Assembly: GCA_902533965.1 (NCBI GenBank)
Contig: CACANZ010000004.1
Coordinates: 1-44,159 of the forward strand
From: an uncultured Pelagibacteraceae bacterium
GTDB lineage: Bacteria; Pseudomonadota; Alphaproteobacteria; Pelagibacterales; AG-422-B15
DNA length: 44,159 nt
Direction of reading: 5' to 3'
In this document: one piece after another, positions 36,791-44,159 of the stretch
Layout: the number at the start of each line of letters is the position of its first letter
How positions within the stretch are numbered: the first letter of the stretch is position 1
Notes under the pieces: model-generated
Databases searched by the model: none
Told to the model about the DNA's origin: nothing
The model's input: only the letters and a program-made list of their open reading frames with translations
Position numbers and translations under genes: made by a program

Positions 36791-39607
36791 ATGGCAGAGA
36801 AAAATCACCTATTTTTGGTTGATGGATCAGGATATATTTTTAGAGCATATTATGCATTGCCACCACTATATCGAAAAAGTGATGGGCTGCCAACTGGGGC
36901 AGTGAATGGTTTTTGTAACATGCTCTATAAGTTAATTGAAGATACTGACAAAAAGATTAGTCCGACACATTTAGCGGTAATTTTTGACAGTGCCAGAAAA
37001 ACTTTCAGAAATGATATTTACAAAGAATATAAAGCTAATAGAGGTGATCCACCAGAGGACTTAATACCACAATTTAAAATAATCAAGGATGCTGTGAAAG
37101 CCTTTGGTATACCATCTATTGAATTAAGTGGCTATGAAGCAGATGATATTATTGCAACATATGCATCACTCGCAGAAAATAAAAAATGGAGTGTATCTAT
37201 AGTTTCCTCCGATAAAGATCTTATGCAAATTGTTTCAAATCAGGTGAAATTAATCGATACAATGAAAAATAAAACTATTGGACCTAGTGAAGTAATTGAA
37301 AAGTTCGGAGTTACACCTGAATATGTAATCGATGTTCAAGCTCTAGCTGGTGATAGTTCAGACAACGTTCCAGGAGCTCCGGGCATAGGAGTCAAAACAG
37401 CAGCACAGCTGATAAACGATTTTGGTAATTTAGAAAGTCTTCTTGATAACTATGATAATATTAAGCAGCAAAAGAGAAGAGAAACAATTAAAGACAATAA
37501 GAAAAATATTCTTATTAGTAAAGAATTAGTAACTTTGCGAAAAGATGTAAAAGACATTCCAGAACTTAATGATTTAATTAAAAAAGAAGTTTCCATTGAA
37601 AAATTGATACCTTTTTTAGATGAGCTTGAGTTAAAAAAACTCTCAGAGAGAATTAGAAAAAAAAATCCTAACGTAAAAATAATAGCGAAGAGTCAAATAA
37701 AAACAAATAAACAAAGAAATTTAAGCGACGATAATAAAATTCCTGAAAGAAATTTGAAAAATCAAATCAAAATTTCTAAATCTAAATCTTCTTATATTTT
37801 AATAAATGATGAAAAAAATCTTAAAAATTTGATTAGTGAAATCTATAATATAGGCGAATTTGTATATGATGTTGAAACTGACTCGCTAAATATAATTCAA
37901 GCTAATTTAGTTGGAGTTTCTCTATGTTTTAACCAAGAAAATGCGTACTATATTCCACTTCAGCATGTTGACCAGGAAGGAAAGACTGTTAAAAGTCAAA
38001 TTTCTCTAAAAAACTTTCTAACAATTATTTCTCCTTTAATGAATGATGAGTCCATCATAAAAATAGGCCATAATATTAAATATGATAATTCAATATTAAA
38101 TAAATATGGAGTCGATGTTAAAGGCTTTCACGATACTATGTTAATGTCTTATGTGCTTGATGCAGGTGTCAATCGACATAGCATGGATGAACTAGCTAGT
38201 ATCCATTTAAATAGACAAACAATTAAATTTAAAGATGTAGTTGGTAGTGGCAAGTCCCAGATAACTTTTGACAAGGTTAAAATTGAAGATGCGTTGAATT
38301 ATGCAGCTGAAGATGCAGAAATTACTTTTAAATTGTATCTTTTTTTAAAGAAAAGAGTCAACCAGGAGAGAGGGAATTACATTTATACTAACATTGAAAG
38401 AGAACTAATAAATCCAATCCAATCAATGGAGATTAATGGAATTAAAGTTGACAAGAAATATCTTAGTAATTTATCAATTAAATTTTTGCAAAGAATAGAA
38501 AAGCTTGAAAAAAAAATATACAAAGAAACAGGCTCAAAATTTAACATTGGCTCTCCAAAACAATTATCAGAGATCCTTTTTGATAAATTAAAACTTAAGC
38601 CCCCGAAAAAAACTAAAACTGGAGAAAAATCAACGGGTATCGATGTTTTAGAGGACCTTGCATACGAAGGAAATAAAGTTGCTGACAATATTATTCAGTG
38701 GCGGCAACTCTCAAAACTAAAAAACACTTATACTGACGCGCTCCAAAATCACATTGTCAGAGAAACAGGTAGAATACATACTTCATTTGCCATGGCTTCA
38801 ACTAATACAGGAAGACTTGCATCATCAGATCCAAATTTACAAAATATTCCGATAAGAACTGAAGAAGGAAAGTCAATTAGAAAAGCTTTTATACCTGATG
38901 AAGGGTTTGTTATGCTAGCCGCTGATTATAGTCAAATTGAACTGAGAGTTCTCGCTCATATGGCTGATGTTAAACAACTAAAGGAAGCATTCATAAATAA
39001 TGAGGATATTCACCAAATTACAGCTGCAGAAATTTTTAATGTAAAATTAAAAGAAGTGGATAATGAATTAAGGAGAAAAGCAAAAGCAGTTAACTTTGGT
39101 ATAATATATGGCATTTCAGCTTATGGACTTGCGAAGCAGCTTGCAATTTCAAACTATGAAGCGGGAGATTTTATAAAAAGATATTTTCAGAAATTTTCAG
39201 GTATTAGAGAATTTATGGATCACACTAAAGAGTTTTGTCGAAAAAATGGCTATGTAGAAACAGTTTGTGGAAGAAAATGTTTTTTCCCAAGAATAAAGGA
39301 TAAAAATTTTGCGCTTAGATCATTTCAAGAAAGAGCAGCAATAAATGCTCCAATTCAGGGTACTGCAGCAGATATAATTAAATTAGCTATGATAAAAATA
39401 AATGGTAAAATCAAAGACTCAAAGGACTGCAAAATGTTACTGCAGGTTCATGATGAATTAATATTTGAAATCAAAAAGAATAAATTAAACCACTTCAAGG
39501 AGATAATAATTAAGGAAATGGAAAATGCTTTAAAACCTAAATTTGAATTTTCTATTCCCTTGGTGGTTGATTATAACCATGCTTTAAATTGGAGTGATGC
39601 TCACTAA
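36791..39607 (+). CDS. polA: DNA polymerase I
   Basis: Pol I fills gaps and removes RNA primers. The 938-residue product has three intact parts. The 5'-3' exonuclease comes first (about 1-290, with LVDGSGYIFRAYYALPP, GYEADDIIATYA and GDSSDNVPGAPGIG). The 3'-5' exonuclease spans about 340-520 with the acidic DVETDSL, GHNIKYDN and YAAEDAEIT motifs, so proofreading should be active. The polymerase domain has motif A DYSQIELRVLAHMA, the O-helix RRKAKAVNFGIIYG and motif C LLQVHDELIFE. It begins directly after the zinc-ribbon gene with no spacer, and its TAA stop overlaps the ATG of the next gene (TAATG), so the three are probably one operon. Confidence 0.98.
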   Translation: MAEKNHLFLVDGSGYIFRAYYALPPLYRKSDGLPTGAVNGFCNMLYKLIEDTDKKISPTHLAVIFDSARKTFRNDIYKEYKANRGDPPEDLIPQFKIIKDAVKAFGIPSIELSGYEADDIIATYASLAENKKWSVSIVSSDKDLMQIVSNQVKLIDTMKNKTIGPSEVIEKFGVTPEYVIDVQALAGDSSDNVPGAPGIGVKTAAQLINDFGNLESLLDNYDNIKQQKRRETIKDNKKNILISKELVTLRKDVKDIPELNDLIKKEVSIEKLIPFLDELELKKLSERIRKKNPNVKIIAKSQIKTNKQRNLSDDNKIPERNLKNQIKISKSKSSYILINDEKNLKNLISEIYNIGEFVYDVETDSLNIIQANLVGVSLCFNQENAYYIPLQHVDQEGKTVKSQISLKNFLTIISPLMNDESIIKIGHNIKYDNSILNKYGVDVKGFHDTMLMSYVLDAGVNRHSMDELASIHLNRQTIKFKDVVGSGKSQITFDKVKIEDALNYAAEDAEITFKLYLFLKKRVNQERGNYIYTNIERELINPIQSMEINGIKVDKKYLSNLSIKFLQRIEKLEKKIYKETGSKFNIGSPKQLSEILFDKLKLKPPKKTKTGEKSTGIDVLEDLAYEGNKVADNIIQWRQLSKLKNTYTDALQNHIVRETGRIHTSFAMASTNTGRLASSDPNLQNIPIRTEEGKSIRKAFIPDEGFVMLAADYSQIELRVLAHMADVKQLKEAFINNEDIHQITAAEIFNVKLKEVDNELRRKAKAVNFGIIYGISAYGLAKQLAISNYEAGDFIKRYFQKFSGIREFMDHTKEFCRKNGYVETVCGRKCFFPRIKDKNFALRSFQERAAINAPIQGTAADIIKLAMIKINGKIKDSKDCKMLLQVHDELIFEIKKNKLNHFKEIIIKEMENALKPKFEFSIPLVVDYNHALNWSDAH

Positions 39608-40383
39608 TGTCTGAAATAATTGTACTTGTAACTGGGGGATTTGATCCTATTCACAGTGGGCACATAGCATATCTAAAGGATGCAAAAAAATTAGGAGATA
39701 AACTTATTGTAGGCGTCAACTCTGATCAATGGTTGATACAAAAAAAAGGAAGCCCTTTTCTTCCAATTGAGGAAAGACTTGAAATAGTTTCAAATTTATC
39801 TGTCGTATATAAAGCTATTGAATTTAGTGATGATGAATTAAATTCAGCATCAGGCGCAATTCAAAAAGTAATAGATCAATATCCAGATAATAAAATAATT
39901 TTTGCAAATGGAGGGGATAGAACATCAGATAATATTCCTGAGATGGAAAAATTTAAAAATAACAAAAATGTAAAATTTGAATTTGGTGTTGGAGGTGATT
40001 TTAAAAAAAATTCATCTAGTTGGATATTAAAAAATTGGCAAGGACCACTCGAATACAGACCATGGGGTTGGTTTAGAATAATTGATGATAGTGATGATCA
40101 TAAAATAAAGGAAATACAGGTAAATCCAAATTCAAGACTTAGTTATCAGTCACATACCAAAAGATCTGAAGTATGGATAGTTATCAAGGGCGAAGCAACT
40201 GTATTGATTGATGACATTCAGCATAATTTAAAAGTTAATAATTCAATTTTTATTCCAGTAGGGAGTAAACATCGACTAGAAAATAATACTGAATCACCGC
40301 TAAATATAATTGAAGTTCAGACAGGCACATACTTTGGTGAAGATGATATTATCAGATACGAAGACGATTATGACAGAAATTAA
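39607..40383 (+). CDS. Nucleotidyltransferase-cupin fusion protein
   Basis: A 258-residue two-domain protein. Residues 1 to about 130 are a cytidylyltransferase-like Rossmann domain with the GGFDPIHSGH motif (HxGH at 16-19) and VGVNSDQWL, as in RfaE-C or glycerol-3-phosphate cytidylyltransferases. The equivalent of the C-terminal nucleotide-binding motif is not clear. Residues 148-258 are a cupin of the type II phosphomannose isomerase kind: EYRPWGWFRII, then QSHTKRSEVW with His183 and Glu188, and His222 in GSKHRLEN as likely metal ligands. The combination suggests activation and isomerisation of a sugar phosphate, but no substrate can be assigned. It overlaps the polA stop by one base and is followed at once by an MFS transporter gene. 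I do not recognise a characterised homologue. Confidence 0.82.
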   Translation: MSEIIVLVTGGFDPIHSGHIAYLKDAKKLGDKLIVGVNSDQWLIQKKGSPFLPIEERLEIVSNLSVVYKAIEFSDDELNSASGAIQKVIDQYPDNKIIFANGGDRTSDNIPEMEKFKNNKNVKFEFGVGGDFKKNSSSWILKNWQGPLEYRPWGWFRIIDDSDDHKIKEIQVNPNSRLSYQSHTKRSEVWIVIKGEATVLIDDIQHNLKVNNSIFIPVGSKHRLENNTESPLNIIEVQTGTYFGEDDIIRYEDDYDRN

Positions 40384-41652
40384 ATGAGTAAGCTTCCTGC
40401 AAATAAGTATTTAGCTTTCTTTCTTCTGCTTAATATTTTTAATTTTGTAGATAGAAACCTATTAATGGCTTTTGCTAACGAAATAAAAAGTGATTTTAAT
40501 CTTTCAAATGTTGAATGGGGCCTTCTAACAGGAGTTTATTTTCTTTTTTTCTATTCAATATTCGGAATTTTAATGGGAGTTCTTGGAGATAAATTTAATA
40601 GAATGAAAATTATCGCAGTAGGTGTATTTTTGTGGAGTCTTATGACTGCATTTACGGGTATAGCAAAAAGTTTTATTCATTTGATTATTGCAAGGGCCTT
40701 AATTGGTATCGGTGAGTCAGCTCTAACTCCAAATGCAGTTTCAATGCTTTCAGACTTATTCCCACAAAATAAAAGAGCGACAGCATCAGCAATTTATTAT
40801 CTAGGTATCCCACTTGGTGTTGGGGTTGGTTTAATTATAGCCTCTGTATTTGGACCTTTATTTGGATGGAGAGCAGTTTTTATAACATTGGGTTTAATTG
40901 GTATGTTTTTAGCAGTAATAACATATTTTCTTACAGTACCCAAAAGAGGTGAACAAGAAAATTTACAAAATACAAATCAGAAAAGTTTGTCCACTAAAGA
41001 AATAATTTCGAAAACTTTAGAGACTTTTTCAAATTCAAAATCAATTATATTTTTAATAATTGGTGGTATATTTATGCATATACCTCTTGGTACAGGAAAT
41101 TTTGAACTCCTCTGGGCGGTTAATGAAAGAGGTTTCACAAGCTCGTCTTACAATTTAATGTTTGGAACCTTCTTTATAGTAGGCGGAACGTTTGGCGCTA
41201 TTGTAGGTGGAATTGTAACAGATAAGTTTGGTCCTAAATTTGAGGGTGGTGCAATGACGGTTCTGACCATCTCATATCTAATATTAACGCCTCTGACTAT
41301 AAGTTATAGGTTTATCGAACCGAGCGGATTATTTTTCTATTTTACTTTATTTTTTATATCTGTGAACGTTACATTTTGGGTAGGGCCTATATTTGCAGCA
41401 ATGCAAACACTTACACCATATAAAGTAAGATCAACAATGTTGGCAGTATTTATCTTGGGAGTAAATATAATAGGTATGGGATTAGGTAGCTTCGTTACTG
41501 GGTACCTTGCCGATTATGTATTTAATGATACAGCCTCACCATACACTTGGTCACTAGTTGCTGTAGGAGCAACAGGAATTGTATCAATACTTTGTTTTTA
41601 TATTGCTAGTTTTAATTACAAAAAAAACGCAGAATTTGCTATGCAATCTTAA
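40384..41652 (+). CDS. Major facilitator superfamily transporter
   Basis: A 422-residue inner-membrane protein with about twelve predicted helices. The first half carries the MFS loop 2-3 signature in [12 protein letters not shown], close to the G-x3-D-R/K-x-G/N-R-R/K consensus, and [14 protein letters not shown] after the first helix, as in Spinster-like and ACS-like MFS proteins. The [20 protein letters not shown] stretch supports this branch. A second-half repeat appears as GGIVTDKFG. Substrate is unknown; members of these branches move organic anions or lipids. The ATG follows directly after the stop codon of the nucleotidyltransferase-cupin gene, so the two are probably translated together. 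The 3' end overlaps pckA by four bases at the stops (TTAA). Confidence 0.88.
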   Translation: MSKLPANKYLAFFLLLNIFNFVDRNLLMAFANEIKSDFNLSNVEWGLLTGVYFLFFYSIFGILMGVLGDKFNRMKIIAVGVFLWSLMTAFTGIAKSFIHLIIARALIGIGESALTPNAVSMLSDLFPQNKRATASAIYYLGIPLGVGVGLIIASVFGPLFGWRAVFITLGLIGMFLAVITYFLTVPKRGEQENLQNTNQKSLSTKEIISKTLETFSNSKSIIFLIIGGIFMHIPLGTGNFELLWAVNERGFTSSSYNLMFGTFFIVGGTFGAIVGGIVTDKFGPKFEGGAMTVLTISYLILTPLTISYRFIEPSGLFFYFTLFFISVNVTFWVGPIFAAMQTLTPYKVRSTMLAVFILGVNIIGMGLGSFVTGYLADYVFNDTASPYTWSLVAVGATGIVSILCFYIASFNYKKNAEFAMQS

Positions 41653-43229
41653 ATTTGAGAAGGTCCTGAATTTAGTATTTTTTCTTCGACATCAGACTCG
41701 AACTTTATAAAATTTTCTATGAACATACTTACTAATTTCTTAGCTTGTAAATCATACTCAGATACATCAGCCCACGTACTTCTTGGGTCTAAGACGCTTC
41801 CATCAATTCCGTTAACTTTTAGTGGTACGAAAAAACCAAAATTTTTATCCTTTCTCATTTCTACATTAGAAAGCTCACCAGATAATGCTGCATCCAATAA
41901 CCTTCTAGTATTTTTTATTGATATTCTTTTTCCCACACCGTAAACACCACCAGACCAACCTGTATTTACTAGCCAACAATCTACATTATATTTAGAAATT
42001 TTCTCTTTGAGTAAGTTACCATATTCTATTGGATTTCTTGGCATAAAGGGAGCTCCAAAACACGTAGAAAATGTTGCCTGTGGTTCATTTGACAGTCCAA
42101 TTTCTGTTCCAGCAACTTTAGCTGTATAACCTGAAAGAAAATGATACATGGCTTGGTCAGGTGATAATTTTGCAATTGGTGGCAATACACCAAAAGCATC
42201 AGCCGTTAACATAATTATATTTTTTGGATGATTTGCTTTACCTGATTTTATTACGCCAGGAATATAGTCTAACGGATATGCACCTCTTGTATTTTCTGTA
42301 AGAGAATTATCGTCAAGATCTAAAAGGCCATTTTCTTTCATTATCACATTTTCAATGACTGTTCCCTTCATTTGAGTAGTCTGATATATTTCAGGCTCAG
42401 CTTCTTCTGATAAACGAATAAGTTTTGCATAGCACCCTCCCTCAAAATTAAAAAGACCATCGTCAGACCAGCCATGCTCATCATCACCTAATAGAGATCT
42501 CTTTGGATCCGCACTTAACGTTGTTTTACCAGTTCCGGAAAGACCAAAAAAGATTGCTGAGTCACCCTCACTCCCAGCATTAACTGAACAATGCATTGGC
42601 ATAACTTTTTTTTCTGGCAATAAAAAGTTAAGGAGAGTGAAAACTGATTTTTTTGTCTCTCCGGCATACTCAGTTCCTGAAATTAGAATTACCTTCGCTT
42701 TTAAGTTTACGATAATTGCTGTTTCACTATTGGTTCCATGAAATTTAGGATCCATTTTTAAATTTGGAAAATTTATTATTGTAAAGTCAGCAATAAAATT
42801 CTCAACTTCCTCTGATGTTGGTCTGACTAAAAGGTGCCTTGCAAACAGGCCATGCCATGCGTATTCAGTAATTATTGTAACTTTTAGAGAATGATTTCTA
42901 TCTGCTCCGCCCATTAAATCATTAGTGTATATCGATTTACCTCTAGCAAATTCTATAAATGATCTAGCAATTTTTTGATAATTTTCCTCAGAGATAGGTA
43001 CATTGGTATCACCCCAGTGGATTTTATCTTTATTATCATCTTCCTTTACAAAAAATTTGTCATTCGCCGAACGTCCTGTGTGTTTTCCTGTATCGACAAC
43101 TAATGCGCCGTGTTTAGACAACTGTCCTTCACCATTCTTATGAGATATTTCATATAGTTCCTCAGAACTTAAGTTACGGCTTACTTTAGAAGCATTTTCT
43201 ATAATTTGATTATTTAGATGATTATTCAT
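41649..43229 (-). CDS. pckA: Phosphoenolpyruvate carboxykinase (ATP)
   Basis: PckA converts oxaloacetate and ATP to phosphoenolpyruvate, the entry to gluconeogenesis from organic acids. The product is 526 residues from ATG 43229, or 534 from ATG 43253. It shows the substrate-binding [15 protein letters not shown], the kinase-1a P-loop [14 protein letters not shown], the metal-binding LLGDDEHGW and NFEGGCYAK, and TRGAYPLD, all typical of the ATP-dependent family. The downstream ATG gives the more usual N-terminal length; the upstream one adds FLSHTHI, which is not typical. It is divergent from chvI, an arrangement conserved in many alphaproteobacteria. Its stop overlaps the MFS gene stop by four bases. 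Confidence 0.97.
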   Translation of the reverse strand: MNNHLNNQIIENASKVSRNLSSEELYEISHKNGEGQLSKHGALVVDTGKHTGRSANDKFFVKEDDNKDKIHWGDTNVPISEENYQKIARSFIEFARGKSIYTNDLMGGADRNHSLKVTIITEYAWHGLFARHLLVRPTSEEVENFIADFTIINFPNLKMDPKFHGTNSETAIIVNLKAKVILISGTEYAGETKKSVFTLLNFLLPEKKVMPMHCSVNAGSEGDSAIFFGLSGTGKTTLSADPKRSLLGDDEHGWSDDGLFNFEGGCYAKLIRLSEEAEPEIYQTTQMKGTVIENVIMKENGLLDLDDNSLTENTRGAYPLDYIPGVIKSGKANHPKNIIMLTADAFGVLPPIAKLSPDQAMYHFLSGYTAKVAGTEIGLSNEPQATFSTCFGAPFMPRNPIEYGNLLKEKISKYNVDCWLVNTGWSGGVYGVGKRISIKNTRRLLDAALSGELSNVEMRKDKNFGFFVPLKVNGIDGSVLDPRSTWADVSEYDLQAKKLVSMFIENFIKFESDVEEKILNSGPSQI

Positions 43230-43366
43230 GATATGAGTGTGTGATAAAAACATATAATTACATTTATGTTAAGGGCAAATATTTACAAAGTTAATATACC
43301 TGTTAGTTATATTTTTATGATTTTCTGCCATTTTAATGCCATAACTCATTATTAATAAATAGAAGT

Positions 43367-44065
43367 ATGAAGACTTTAATTGCACTCGTAGATGATGACC
43401 GAAATATTTTGATTTCCTTAGAAGAGCTACTGAAAAAAGAAGAATTTGAAATTCATACTTATGCTGATGGTCAATCTGCTTTAAATGGGATGTTTAGATA
43501 TCCCCCTGCCTTAGCTGTAATTGACATAAAGATGCCTCGTATGGATGGTTACGAGCTTTTTAGAAAGATAAGAGAAAAACTTAAAATACCAGTAATATTT
43601 CTTACATCAAAAGATCAAGAGGCAGATAAGTTGAAAGGTTTAATGCAGGGTGTTGATGGCTATGTTACAAAAGGAGGTAATTTTTCTAAAGAAATTTTAA
43701 TTGAAACAATTAAAAATACACTAAATAGAGTTAAAATTGACTCTGATAGTAAGAATGTAAATGAAATAATTCTACATGGTGATTTAAGACTTGACTGCTT
43801 AAGACATTCTTGTGAATGGAAAGAAGTTCAACTTGATGAAGATTTAACTACAACAGAATTCAAAATAATTAGAGAGTTAGTTGAGAGACCAGGAATTGTA
43901 AAATCAAGAGATCGTCTAATGGAGATAGCATATAATGATGAGCTTGATGTAGACGACAGGACGATCGATAGTCATATAAAAAGGATTAGAAAAAAATTTC
44001 GTAAAATAGATCCTAAGTTTAATGCTATTCACACATTGTATGGTTCAGGATATCAATGGAAATAA
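43367..44065 (+). CDS. chvI: ChvI-type response regulator
   Basis: An OmpR-family response regulator of 232 residues. The receiver domain has the acidic LVDDDRN start (8-14), the phosphorylation site Asp53 in VIDIKMPRMDGYE, Thr82 in IFLTSKD and Lys104 in YVTKGG. The C-terminal winged helix has DLTTTEFKIIRELVERPG and the recognition region DRTIDSHIKRIRKKFR. The VTKGGNFSKE segment and the position divergent from pckA and upstream of a kinase gene identify ChvI. In rhizobia and relatives ChvG/ChvI responds to acid and envelope stress and controls surface and metabolic genes. Targets here are unknown. Confidence 0.94.
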   Translation: MKTLIALVDDDRNILISLEELLKKEEFEIHTYADGQSALNGMFRYPPALAVIDIKMPRMDGYELFRKIREKLKIPVIFLTSKDQEADKLKGLMQGVDGYVTKGGNFSKEILIETIKNTLNRVKIDSDSKNVNEIILHGDLRLDCLRHSCEWKEVQLDEDLTTTEFKIIRELVERPGIVKSRDRLMEIAYNDELDVDDRTIDSHIKRIRKKFRKIDPKFNAIHTLYGSGYQWK

Positions 44066-44092
44066 AAGATATTTCTGTTTAAAATAAAAGAG

Positions 44093-44159
44093 TTGAACAG
44101 CTTATTAAAAAAATATTTATCTTACAATTTGCTAGGACTAGTTCTGCTAGCTATAGCAA
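44093..44159 (+). CDS. chvG: N-terminus of a membrane protein, probably ChvG sensor kinase (3' end outside window)
   Basis: An open frame starts at TTG 44093, 27 bases after chvI, and runs off the window. The 22 visible residues are MNSLLKKYLSYNLLGLVLLAIA: two lysines followed by a hydrophobic helix, as expected for the first membrane span of a ChvG/ExoS histidine kinase. The assignment rests on position (chvG normally follows chvI) and this helix; no kinase motif is visible, and the start codon is tentative. Confidence 0.6.
   Translation, partial: MNSLLKKYLSYNLLGLVLLAIA

Overview
The window is a gene-dense, AT-rich stretch of bacterial chromosome from an alphaproteobacterium, probably a small-genome marine lineage (inference). 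Evidence for the class is gene content and order: irr beside fabA-fabB-fabI, mutM divergent from ubiE-ubiB-coaBC-dut, rpsT-dnaA-dnaN-recF-gyrB, a RegB/RegA redox pair, and pckA divergent from chvI-chvG. Streamlining shows in 0-4 base gaps, ATGA/GTGA/TAATG junctions, convergent genes that overlap at their stop codons, and only one gene-free stretch above 300 bases. No tRNA, rRNA, IS element, phage gene or CRISPR array was seen.

Layout. 1-2677: the end of lnt, then metK and trmB. 2678-10403: a translation/RNA operon, nusA-infB-rbfA-truB-rpsO-pnp, with a promoter and terminator-like hairpin just before nusA; rimP and ylxR are absent from their usual places. 10419-14354: purF, converging on fabI-fabB-fabA. 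14446-17355: an iron/peroxide module of Irr regulator, rubrerythrin with a near-ideal Irr box, a double 4Fe-4S/CCG protein and a DUF3501 protein. 17352-21290 (minus): dut, coaBC, ubiB, ubiE. 21344-28899: mutM, rpsT, dnaA, dnaN, recF, gyrB.

28896-31512: a YgjP-like metallopeptidase divergent from regB-regA. 31517-36551: a ferritin-like diiron protein divergent from an MMPL/RND exporter, separated by a perfect 42-base palindrome, then an ABC-type ATPase. 36614-41652: a 58-residue zinc-ribbon protein, polA, a nucleotidyltransferase-cupin fusion and an MFS transporter. 41649-44159: pckA (minus), chvI and the first codons of chvG.

Most of the window is housekeeping. The best candidates for under-described biology are: (a) the Irr-rubrerythrin-FeS/CCG-DUF3501 module with its own iron-responsive control elements; (b) the diiron protein/RND exporter divergon around the long palindrome; (c) the nucleotidyltransferase-cupin fusion with its transporter; and (d) the nusA leader that looks like an attenuator. 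All functional statements are from reading translated sequence and motifs; no database search was run.
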